Assembly (NCBI RefSeq): GCF_965363235.1
Contig: NC_134851.1
Coordinates: 58,399,522-58,463,521 of the forward strand
Origin: Mytilus galloprovincialis
Taxonomy: Eukaryota > Mollusca > Bivalvia > Mytilida > Mytilidae
Length of the DNA: 64,000 bases
Reading direction: 5' to 3'
This document shows, piece by piece, positions 1 through 9,570 of the stretch (the stretch's first letter is position 1; every line of letters starts with the position of its first letter). The notes under the pieces were generated by a model, which was not told the origin of the DNA, did no database searches, and was given only the letters and a program-made list of their open reading frames with translations. Both the position numbers and the translations under genes were made by a program.

Positions 1-64
1 GGAACGTTGAATGGTTTAGTAGCTGTACAACATACTAGTTATATTTAGTTAGCTTTTAATCTTC

Positions 65-1790
65 TTATAACAAAGTCAATATTTATACCAATAAAAACAA
101 TATTCAATGATCTTATCACAGTGTTGAATAGGTAACCTTTAAGAATAAGTTTTTTTAAAGGATCAACAAGTTTACATGGATCATTTCTAAATTTCCGGGC
201 ACGGTTAACAACATTTCCGTAAAAATGAGGATGTGCTATCCCATTTGAAATAAGTTTTATTCAGGGACAACCAAACTTTAAAACCAAATCTTTATATCTA
301 TGGAAAAATTTAGTAAAGGTTTTAAGTAATTTATGGTAACGATATCCCTGGTTAAATAATTTACCAGTAATACATAGGTTGCGTTCGTTAAAATCAAAAA
401 TGTCACAACAGACACGGGCATAGCGAACAAGTTGTGAAATATAAACACCGTAAGATGGTGCCAAAGGAACATCACCATCTAAAAATGGAAAATTAACAAT
501 AGGGGACGAAAAATCGTCTCTTTTGTCGTACATTTTAGTGTGTAGTTTCCCGTTTAAAACCGAAATATCTAAATCCAGGAAAGGACAGTCATTACCGAAT
601 ACATTTGATTTATTTAAAGTAAGTTCCTTGGGGTAAATTTCAGCAGTATATTGAGAAAATTCTTGATTATTTAACGAAAAAATATCATCAAGATAACGGT
701 AAGTGTTGTTGAATTTATCAATTAAATGCAATTTCGACGGGTCTTTACTGAGTTTAGTCATAAACTGTGATTCGTAACAGTACAAAAGCAAGACTGCTAT
801 TAAAGGAGCACAATTAGTGCCCATGGGGATACCTACAACCTGTCGATAAACTTTGTTGCCGAAACGTATGTAAATATTATCAAGGAGAAAATTATCAGCC
901 TCTATCATCTCATCACACCTCCAGTAAGTATATCTAGCATATTTACCTTTCTCATTAGAGAAGAAGGCTTTAAATGAGTTGCAGCAAATATATCTACATT
1001 CAGCTTTACCAAACGATCATGTAATTAAATAGGAAAACTTTTGTTTAATAAGATAGTGTGGAAGTGTAATGTAAAGAGTAGAAAAATCAAAACTATTAAC
1101 AGAATCATAAGGACCATCAAAAGCCCGCAATTTATCTAAAACATCCAAAGAATGTTTTACACTCCAAAAATGGTTTATACCACTATGTTCATATATTTTA
1201 TTACAATAATTTATGATAAGCTCTTTAATAGTAAGTAATTAACTAGTTAAGAGCACTGACAGATTAGTTGTAGAACACTTACTAGAGGCCGAGATGAAAC
1301 GATATTTAAATGTTTTTTTTGCGTAGTTTAGGTAGCCAATACATAGTAGGGACCTTCAAATGTTCAGAAGAAGCCTTAAGCTTTGATGTGGTTGTGATAT
1401 GCTTGTTTACTATATGACTCTCTGTGAAGCTGATGGACTTAAATGTAGATGAATTTAAAATTTCATTCTTAAGAACGTCCGTGTAGTATTTACGTCATAC
1501 CTCAACCACATTGTTGGCTGCTTTGTCGGCCGGTGCAAACAAAAACCGCTTTGAAAGTATTTAAAGTTTATTTCTTATTCTGGAAATAGGAGTTTTATGT
1601 ACTGTATTTTTTACTTCTAAATTATTTTCAAAATGTGATATTCTCTTATCTACCACATTCCATGAACTAACATTGTTGGTCTGATGTGTTGACGAATTAT
1701 ATATATTCCTCCATGACTCTAACTGTTGTTTTCTTTCAACTTTTGGCGTTAAGTTAAATTTCAAAATGATATTAAGTGTAACCAATGTTT
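65..1790 (-). mobile_element. Fossil Penelope-like reverse transcriptase element
   Basis: A decayed retroelement read on the minus strand. The longest open piece (261-908) carries the reverse transcriptase palm: a GIPMGTNCAP motif, the YLDD catalytic box, an FLDLDI segment and a YDKRDDF...YGVYISQLVRYAR thumb-side block. Upstream on its strand (about 1000-1560) are recognisable FDFSTLYITLP and ADKAANNVV segments; downstream (65-260) the similarity continues with IAHPHFYGNVV. The motif order and the conserved thumb block resemble Penelope-like elements rather than LINEs, but I see no GIY-YIG endonuclease, so the family is a moderate call. The element is broken in several places and is a fossil. 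Two further copies lie at 41890-42715 and 56270-56990. Confidence 0.7.
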
Positions 1791-1859
1791 TGTTTTTTTA
1801 TCAAAATATAAAATAAAAACAAACATAAAAAAAAACGAAAAAAAAACTTGTTTACTGAA

Positions 1860-2029
1860 AACAAAATATCTAACCAGTTTTTAGCTTTTTTATATGCATG
1901 CATACATGGTATAGGGTGTATAACTTTTACTGTGAACACTTTAACCTACAATCTAAAAGGTATTCCTAAATATAATAGTTTATGTTTTTTTTCAGCATGC
2001 AGTTTTAAGATAACAGCTTTTATCTAGTA
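1860..2029 (+). promoter_or_regulatory. Conserved 5' block and 3' splice site of cGLR-like gene 1
   Basis: The last 150 bases before the gene 1 ATG align by eye with the matching regions of genes 2 and 3 (a cytosine/thymine-rich stretch, a 'ctaaatataa' patch, then a T-run ending in cag at 1993-1995, followed by c-a/t-tgcag). A polypyrimidine tract plus AG at the same place in all three paralogues points to a 3' splice site with a short 5' UTR segment before the ATG. The upstream non-coding exon and the promoter itself cannot be located from sequence. Confidence 0.6.
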
Positions 2030-4081
2030 ATGGATAACCATAATGACCTTCCATTCTTGTCTGTAAAATTATATCATTACCTTTCTGATGTTGTTGTTGG
2101 ATCTGAAAAAGTGGTCAAATATAGAAGATACTTTTATAAATGCTTTGATGACATCTTGGACGAGGGAAACGATAGAATAATCAGTAGCGGTAGCAAAGCA
2201 GAGGGTCTTGATCTTCCAGGTAGTGACCTAGATTTGATGTTGCGATCGTGTGTTTATATGGTTGACGACAAGCTTGGAAATACAAAAGAAAAGCATCTGA
2301 TTCTAGACACGGATAATGCTTTGCCAGGTTTTGCCATAGTTAAAGTTTCTGATGATAGTGATCTTATAAACGACATTAACGTCACGCAGACAGTTCATGG
2401 AAAACTTTTGAAAAATGATTTTTTTAAACAAACGAGTTTTCAAGCGATTAAAGAAGATTTCTCATTACCTTTTATTAATGAAAAACTGAAAATTGATGTT
2501 AAAACACCGTTTAAAATTCAGGGCCCAGCAATATCTACTGCACTCAAAGGAATGACGGATCTTGATTATGTCCGATGCCTTCCTTGTCGTGAATGGCCTT
2601 ATATTGCAAAATGTTGGTTACACAGAAATAGATTCGACAAATGGCCTCCGTCAAATTTGATATCAGAGGCAATACACGAAGGAGTGTTATTAGTACCTGT
2701 AGGAAGTAAATCTCCTTCTACGGAAGAAAACAACTCTGAATGGAGGTTTTCATTTTCTCTAACTGAAAAAATGTTAGTTCACTCATTCAACCACAGTCAG
2801 CTGCTGTGCTATGCCTTGTTAAAGATTGTTCTAAAAGAGATCATAAACGAAGTAAATATCTTTAACAAACTTTTATGTTCATATTACATGAAAACGGTTC
2901 TTTTCTGGGTCTTAGAAGAAGACGACCACTCATATTGGGCACCTGAAAACTTATTGCGTTGTTTTTGGTCATGCCTACAGCGACTTCATTATTTTATTGC
3001 ATGTAATTATATTCCAAATTATTTCATTCCTGAACATAATATGATTGAAGGAAGATTTTCAAAAAAAGTTGGAAAACAACTTGAAATTTTTATAGAAAAA
3101 TCTCTAATAGAAAATACGTGGAAAGTACTGTTGTCATTGGATTTATTTTCTGAATTACGGAATTCCACGTTTTATATTTCAAAACCTTTACATCTCATTT
3201 CAGAATTCGATAAAACCATGATTACTATGAATATACCGGACTATTCAGAATGGATGGCAGACAGAGCATTTAGATCATTAAGTTTCTTTGTTTACAGAAT
3301 TCGAAATGCGTATTGTCCAACTTTTTTGAAAAACATCTATGCAATTGCATTACTAGACTTGTGTAAAAATATAGCAACTTCTATAGATATTCGTTCAGTT
3401 GATTCTCAAAAAAGCAGTAATAAGCATTATTACTCTCAATATAAACAATGTTTATCCCATCTACTGTTGAATTTAAACAGCGACGCCGTGTCAGGTTGGT
3501 TGCTACTTGCAGCATTTTTTTACACTTGTCAGGAATACCAAAAGATGAATGCTATACTTCAAATTTCAGAAGAAATTTTATCTAGTGATTTATATACAGT
3601 GTCTCACTGGGCGGATTTATCTGCAATAAAGCAAATTACATTTGAAAAATTGTTAGTTCCAAGTAGACAATTCCTCAAAAGGTTAAGACATTCATTGGTC
3701 AGATCTTTTGTTGTTGAAAGAGATGGTCAAAATTACGACAGTTTTATATTTCACGAAGATCTGTCTCTTTCCGGAGATGACTTTGGTATAGGAACTCCAA
3801 CAGTATTTGTACGCTACCTCACATTCTTATATTTTCACCAACTAAACAATACAAAAGAAATGAACTGTGCGTTGCTGTTGTTACAAGAAGCTGTTGAAAG
3901 ATCCGCGCGGTTAGATGGAATTTCCATTTTTTTGAATTATCATTTTTTGTCACATGCGCAGTCATTAATTGGTGTTTATGAAATTGAAACAATCAAGAGA
4001 ATGTTTTCCGTTATTAAGCCTTTTGATGTTACAGGTATATTATCAGCCTTTGAAAAAGAGTTGAAGCTTGATGTGGATTAG
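2030..4081 (+). CDS. Mab-21/cGAS-like nucleotidyltransferase (cGLR-like), gene 1
   Basis: A 683-residue protein encoded in one exon. Seen: GS at residues 54-55 followed by the paired acidic residues D66 and D68 (SDLDLM), a third Asp at 179 (LDYVRCLPCREWP, matching the cGAS VDI...WP strand), WPPSNL near 205, and the Mab-21 signature EWRFSFSLTEK at 237-247. Family knowledge: this triad binds the metals used by cGAS and related receptors to make cyclic dinucleotides when they sense nucleic acid; Mab-21 proteins share the fold without always being active. Here the triad is complete, so catalysis is plausible but unproven. No cGAS-type zinc thumb, signal peptide or membrane segment is seen. The C-terminal 330 residues look helical, with a conserved AVSGWLLLAAFFYTCQEY stretch near 485 and PFDVTG near 664; this extension is longer than in cGAS. 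The start is chosen because it aligns in all three paralogues after the splice site. Confidence 0.9.
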   Translation: MDNHNDLPFLSVKLYHYLSDVVVGSEKVVKYRRYFYKCFDDILDEGNDRIISSGSKAEGLDLPGSDLDLMLRSCVYMVDDKLGNTKEKHLILDTDNALPGFAIVKVSDDSDLINDINVTQTVHGKLLKNDFFKQTSFQAIKEDFSLPFINEKLKIDVKTPFKIQGPAISTALKGMTDLDYVRCLPCREWPYIAKCWLHRNRFDKWPPSNLISEAIHEGVLLVPVGSKSPSTEENNSEWRFSFSLTEKMLVHSFNHSQLLCYALLKIVLKEIINEVNIFNKLLCSYYMKTVLFWVLEEDDHSYWAPENLLRCFWSCLQRLHYFIACNYIPNYFIPEHNMIEGRFSKKVGKQLEIFIEKSLIENTWKVLLSLDLFSELRNSTFYISKPLHLISEFDKTMITMNIPDYSEWMADRAFRSLSFFVYRIRNAYCPTFLKNIYAIALLDLCKNIATSIDIRSVDSQKSSNKHYYSQYKQCLSHLLLNLNSDAVSGWLLLAAFFYTCQEYQKMNAILQISEEILSSDLYTVSHWADLSAIKQITFEKLLVPSRQFLKRLRHSLVRSFVVERDGQNYDSFIFHEDLSLSGDDFGIGTPTVFVRYLTFLYFHQLNNTKEMNCALLLLQEAVERSARLDGISIFLNYHFLSHAQSLIGVYEIETIKRMFSVIKPFDVTGILSAFEKELKLDVD

Positions 4082-5829
4082 TAAACAGTAAAGCAACATT
4101 TGATATATATATATTATGAATTTACCTTTAACAGGCAACACATCGGAACTGAAAGTGTAAAAGACAAGTATTCAAGACTTTTAAGACGTTTAAGCTTACA
4201 GTGTCATTGGAATTGTGTGTTGCTAACACTAGGTAGAGGTACAAAATGTATTTAAATGGTTTGCCGATTGAAAGATCGATTAGGAAATTTTAGTCAATGC
4301 CCTTGACCATAAATCCGTGATTTTTCTCTTTTTTTAGTACCAAAGAAACACTTCGTACAGATCGAAGATGATTCCTTTACATATAAAAAAGAAGATGTGG
4401 TATGATTGCCAATGAGACAACTATCCACAAAAGACCAAAATGACACAAACATTGCATGCCTTTTTATGGACAATTTGCAATTGTACCTTGCCTAGTTGTA
4501 AGCACACTTTTACAGATAGTGCAAGAAGAGATTGGTCTCGTGGCCATTTTTATCGGTCGTCTGTAGTCTTTCCATATATATATATTTTGAATATCGAGAC
4601 AAAACTCTGAGTCCTAAGTACACTTGGAAATCAAATATTTCCATAAATTGTTCTTGATGACATTTATATTTATATGTTATCGTGTTCGCCGCTAATTTAA
4701 TGAAGATTGAACGACAAAAGTCTAGCCTACGCACGGGCCCTTTACCTTGTTTTACCTTCAATTGTTTTATAGCAAAATGACACTTTAAGTCTACGTGAAT
4801 ATCGGAGATGATATGTTTTCTAGACAATCTTTTGAAAGATTTGTAGCATCGTCTTGATACAGTGCTCTCCGATAGTCTTTCAAAACATAATTTTGATAGC
4901 AGGATAATTGGGAATCTCAACTTTAGCTTCCCATAGTAACATTAATTTACTAAAATGATATTGTCAATTGTAACTGACCGTTTATGTGTGTTTTCAATAT
5001 AAGTTTTATAATGTATTTAACAGACAAGTTGTCCTATTTCATTGCTCAATAGGTATAAACTATACATATTTAAAGAGGTCATTACAAAAAGAATCCTCGT
5101 TTCTTTTTCCAATATAACTGTTTTATCTATGGCTTACTTTTTTATGTCCTTGGATATTAGAACTTTTATTAATTTTGTATTAAAACAAAATATTAATTAA
5201 GAGCATACTGTTATCAGCTAGATTGATATTTTATATCGAATGATAGTATATGATCAGATTCCTCTATGTTACACGTCTTCTAATGAGATGTAGATTTTGT
5301 AGATATTCTCATCTTTGATAACTGAATGTTGCGGACAAACACTCTGCATGACTGTATTCTTTATAAAATGTACAGCTGTAATGCATGTCAATTTGTAAAA
5401 TTGGGACAAAATAATTTTACTGGTGCTAAACTGTATTAAAATATGAAAACAAACCTAAAAAATGTACAATTTTAAAAATATTTCAGTTTTGTTATATAAA
5501 TTAAGCGTACTTATATTAGTAATTTAAACAAATTTATTCATTTGAATTTTCCCTATTCAGAAAATAGACTACGTTCTTTCCTTTTTCTTCCTCTTTTTTC
5601 TATATATTTTATGTATTTATACCAACTGGATATGTTTTGAATAATCTAGTCTTTCTGACTGCAACCATACTATCATGAAGAAATTTCACTTGAGTCTAAA
5701 ATATATATATCTCATAATTATTTTACATTTTTTCTTTTGACATGGAAAGACAATTAACCTAACGAAAAATTAATTATAGTGCATTCCCTAAGCATGCTAC
5801 GCAATATATTCCGAATATGATTTTTGGTT
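4082..5829. other. Non-coding stretch with a short SINE-like repeat piece
   Basis: No convincing gene. At about 4385-4450 there is a piece of a dispersed repeat ('gaagatgtggtatgattgcc...gagacaact') that recurs, sometimes reversed, at 22955-23035, 28700-28770 and 32340-32390. A minus-strand open frame at 4510-4920 begins with TTG and resembles no family I know; it may be repeat-derived. The rest is AT-rich with poly-T runs and TA stretches. Confidence 0.5.
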
Positions 5830-5833
5830 TTAA

Positions 5834-6422
5834 GGTAGATCACAAGTATGTATTTTTTGAGACAGATTTTTTTTATAATTTGGCAAAATGAAGATTTTAC
5901 TATGCTCTTTTCAAAAATTTAATAAAAAGTATTGGTCACCGTGCTATTTTTCAAGCTATGAGTCGTTGAATATTGCCGAAATTTGGTTAGTTTGTTCATG
6001 AAAAAACACATAAGTGTGCATAAAAAAATTCTATGAGATAGAATTTTGAAATAAATTGTGAGAAGAAAGGTTTCATAATATGTTTTAAAGAAAACATGGT
6101 GTCACCGAACTTGTTTTCTTGCTACAAGTAAAAATAAAAAAAATTGCCTATTAGCCCAGTATAAATTTTGTACTAAGAGAGTTATCTGCCCTTAAATGGC
6201 TAATTTGAAGAAAAAAAAATGACTTTAAAACCAAAAAAAAAATGATATTTGTTAAAATATTTTGTATAATACAATTAAATAACAAGTTTTCTTTAAATTC
6301 AAAAAGCATTCTAACAATTGAATTACAAATGTATCTCCAAATTTGCAGATTTAGGCAAGTAACTAGACCGATTTTGTACTGTGATTGTACAATCCAAGAT
6401 GACGGTATACCATGAATCTACC
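5834..6422. mobile_element. MITE-like element with TTAA flanks
   Basis: A 589-bp segment bounded by TTAA on both sides (5830-5833 and 6423-6426) with short inverted ends: GGTAGATCACA at the left and, reversed, GGTAGATTCAT at the right. TTAA target duplications are typical of piggyBac and Kolobok-type elements and their non-autonomous derivatives. The interior is AT-rich and has no open frame. The inverted repeat is only about 10 bp, so a chance match is possible. Confidence 0.5.
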
Positions 6423-6426
6423 TTAA

Positions 6427-6754
6427 TTAAGAATGTCTTTGATATATATTTTTATATAAATATATATATATCAGTCTAACGATTTGCACAACGGTACTGA
6501 TATAAGGTGTTAGTAAACGAAAAGGTTGTTATTAAATCGTGTTGAAAAATATTTCGGCTCAACAAATGGCCTTCTTCTTGTATCACAAATTTTAACAATA
6601 CTGATACATAATGTATAAGGTGTGGAAATAAATTGGTAATAATACAGGTAATTTTTGGTCGATTGATTTTAATCCAAAATCCTGAATATAAAAATATAAA
6701 CAAAACACTGTAGTTCAATATACATGACTGTGTATATCTGTGTACAAACCATAT
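6427..6754. other. AT-rich spacer
   Basis: Holds a TA-rich run (about 6440-6472) followed by 'cagtctaacgattt', a phrase that also appears near 58565. A minus-strand open frame (6476-6718) shows no recognisable domain. I see no gene. Confidence 0.4.
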
Positions 6755-7265
6755 TTGTCATTATTTTATTATGTATAAATTTATTACAAACTATTTTATA
6801 CCCGAACATCATATAATTGAAGGGAGATATCCAACCTAAATTTTGCAACAACTTGAAGTTTTTCTTGCAAAACTAAACGGTGATATCTACGAAACCATTT
6901 CAAAGACTACTCCATTAGCGTCGTTGTTACACACTCCGTTCGATGTAACAAAGCAAATTCCTGAATTTGATCAACAATTCTGACAATGAGTATTCCAGAG
7001 TACACGCCATTCCAACCCTAAGTAAATCGTTCATTACAATTCTTTGTCCAAAGGAAACTGAAAGAGAACTTTCCAAAATATATTAAAGAAGTTTACACTA
7101 TTACATTATTAGACACCAATAGATCAATAGCCAATTCTGTTAAGATACAATCGAAATCACAAGAGAACAGAAACAAAAGGTACTACTTAAAGTAAAGACA
7201 ATGTTTGGTGCTGAATGTGAACATAGATGCTGTCTCAGGCTGGCTTTTACTAGCATCATTTTTCT
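6755..7265 (+). pseudogene. cGLR-like pseudogene fragment A (C-terminal part)
   Basis: Nucleotide similarity to the C-terminal half of the cGLR-like genes starts at 'cattattttattatg' (residue 319 of gene 1) and runs to the AVSGWLLLA..F stretch near residue 495. It reads as PEHHIIEGRYPT, then decays with several stops and frame changes (for example a stop right after IEGRYPT). At 7266 the similarity ends abruptly where a minus-strand gene fragment (7256-7910) joins. Its closest relative in the window is fragment B at 8424-9570, with which it shares wording that the intact genes do not (VFLAKLNG, SIPEYTPF-like). The nucleotidyltransferase half is absent. Confidence 0.8.
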
Positions 7266-7910
7266 AAACAAACAAACATCAGCTTTCCAGAAGATATGCT
7301 AGATGAGAATTCAATGGTGTAAACTGAACCTTGTTCCTTTGTATATTCAATGTCTATTGTATCTCTTTCTGCATTGTATGAAACGACATTTCCTGAATAC
7401 CAACCGACATTCCATCCATCTTTACCAACTGTTGTTCCAAGTTCATGTCTCTCCCAGAAAACCTTCACCCTAGATCCGCTTTCTTTACATTGTTCAAAAC
7501 AGTTTATTTCACTCTTATGGTCATTTGAAAAGGAAACATCTCTTTTGGAATCAATTTCCTGCTGAACTGCAGAGAAGTTGTCTAACCATACACTGATTGG
7601 GTCAAATATTTTGTGCAAATTTTCCTCATTACATCCATCCGGAACTTCTATAACATTCTTTGTCACACTGGGCACAGATGAAAATTTTCTTTTTCTACGT
7701 ATATGGAATCTTTCGTTATAATAACGGCGCTGATTGACAATTAAGGCAGTTGCAACTTCTATAGATTTCCTGATTTCTTGCTGTGCATAGTCTTTAATAA
7801 CATTTCTTTAAAGTCGTATCATATACATGGCACACTTATAACACTCAGGCCTTGTTATGCCATGTTCACATTGCCCTATATTCAGTCGTGTGTAAGTGTA
7901 ATTTGCACGT
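7256..7910 (-). pseudogene. Broken gene fragment: Cys-rich segment plus Tudor-like barrel
   Basis: Read on the minus strand, from about 7910 downward: a plausible 3' splice site (tgtgtttag), then RLNIGQCEHGITRPECYKC (a possible zinc-binding C-x2-H, C-x2-C group), one in-frame TAA after MYMIRL, a basic helix-like stretch (RRYYNERFHIRRKRK), then a 60-residue block SRVKVFWERHELGTT..DGWNVGWYSGNVVSYNAERDTIDIEYTKE. That block, with aromatic residues and V-x-Y/W strand pattern, resembles a Tudor or similar small beta-barrel. No ATG begins the 139-residue open part, so it is either an internal exon or a dead copy; the stop favours dead. I do not recognise the parent gene. It lies in the opposite direction to the two cGLR fragments that flank it. 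Confidence 0.5.
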
Positions 7911-8423
7911 AAACTAAACACAATTAAGTTCACATTGATAATACTGAATGTTTTACGTAATTTAAATCATGTTTTGTCTACATGCAGTCGATAATAAATG
8001 TAGGCCTTATGTGGGTTAAGTATATATTCAAAGAAGAAACGTTTTTTGAATAAAGTTGATATTTATAACAATTATTTATATAGTTCTAAACAGAATTATT
8101 TGTCTAAATTAGACATATTGCTTTGTTATGAAAAATACTTTAGGTAGATTTATAAACCCCTTTTCAAGAACAAAAACTTATCATTGCCAAACACTACATA
8201 TGAAAACATTTTCCTGAATCGACTTAGCGTACACATCAATATTTTCCACTGGTCTTTTCTTAATAAACGGTTAAGTCATTAATTTTCTTTTCTTAATGAA
8301 CGAATAATGCATTACTAAAAACCAAGTGTGCGGTAAACTGTATTGTTTAGCTAGTAAATCAGATATAGTAACATGCATTATTTAGTCATATCAAGACTAG
8401 AAGCATTATCAGCATTCACAGAT
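7911..8423. other. Non-coding spacer between cGLR fragments A and B
   Basis: AT-rich, no open frame with a recognisable product. The end of the stretch, 'ttcacag' just before 8419, could be a 3' splice site for fragment B. Confidence 0.4.
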
Positions 8424-9570
8424 TCCATTATTTTATTATGTATAAATACATTCCAAATATGTTTTGCCATGTGATTATGGACTTTCCGAATTGATTTTCC
8501 TCTAAGTTCAGTATTTTTGTGATTTTACTTTTTATTTCATACCCGAACATAATATGATTGAAGGGAGATATCCAACCGAAATTTTGCATCAACATGAAGT
8601 TTTTCTTGCAAAACTAAACGGTAATACCTACGAAACCCTTTTAAAGACTACTTCGTTAGCATCGTTTTTACAAACTTCGTTCGATGTAACAAAGCCAAAT
8701 TCTGAATTTGATCAAACATTTCTGACAATGAGTATTCCAGAGTACAAGCCATTCCAACCCTTAGTAAAGCGATCATTACAATTCTTTGATCACAGGATAC
8801 TGAAAGAGAACTTTTCAAAACATATTAAAGAAATTTACACTATTACATTGTTAGACACCAATAGATTAATAGCCAATTCTGTTAAGATACATTCACCTGA
8901 GAACAGAAACAAAAGGTACTACTTAAGGTATATACAATGTTTGTGCCACCTGGTGCTGAATGTGAACATTGACGCTGTCTCAGGCTGGCTTTTACTAGCA
9001 TCATTTTTCTACTCTTGTCACGAATATCAAAAGATGATTGCAGAGAAGTTGTTTTTGTCTATTGATGTACATTTAAAATCTGACTGGTGGAACAATACTA
9101 CACTTAAGGAGGTTAAACGTATGGAAAACACAATTCGAAGTACAAGTAGGTCATTCTTAAAAAGATTAAGAAGTTCAATGATTAAATCGGTCGATTATAG
9201 AAAGAACAAGGAAAATAAGGGTAGCTTTATATTCAATAAAGATCTTGCTCCTGCAAGAACGGCTTTCCACATGGGAACTCCTATCGTGTTTTTGCACTAT
9301 CTTAATTTTCTAGTGTTTTACAGACAAACGAAAACACACGAAATGGTCCATACATTTCAATTGTTAAGAAAAGCTGTTGAAAGCTCATTTGATTTAGACA
9401 TATGGACCTCATCGGCGAATGGTTTATTTCCATTAACAGCAGCGATGTTGAAAGGCGACAAATATGTGCTTTCAAATGTGCCAAAATATTTTACAGCCAT
9501 CAGATCATCAGATGTGACAGGTACTTTTTCACAAATAGAGAGAGACTGCCTAAAGGCATTAGAAAGATAG
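8424..9570 (+). pseudogene. cGLR-like fragment B (C-terminal half only)
   Basis: An open frame of 338 codons (8554-9570) aligns with residues 341-683 of the intact genes: MIEGRYPT at the start, NIDAVSGWLLLASFFYSCHEYQKM in the middle and SSDVTGTF near the end. Homology begins earlier, at 8424 (HYFIMYKYIPN), but is cut by an 80-bp dispersed repeat at about 8459-8537 that brings a stop. The whole nucleotidyltransferase core is missing. The protein is clearly more divergent from genes 1-3 than they are from each other, so it belongs to another subfamily. An unbroken kilobase of frame means either recent death or selection on a C-terminal-only product; the first is simpler. It starts at the same internal point as fragment A. 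Confidence 0.75.
8459..8537 (+). repeat. Dispersed repeat piece inserted in cGLR fragment B
   Basis: The phrase 'gttttgccatgtgatta...ggactttccg...gttcagtatttttgtg' recurs at about 34893-34990 and 61020-61115. In fragment A the same coding position is uninterrupted, so this is an insertion. Confidence 0.7.

Noticed and set aside
4510-4920. A 136-codon minus-strand frame downstream of gene 1
   Set aside because: It starts with TTG, has no recognisable domain, and its wording looks repeat-like; not enough for a gene.
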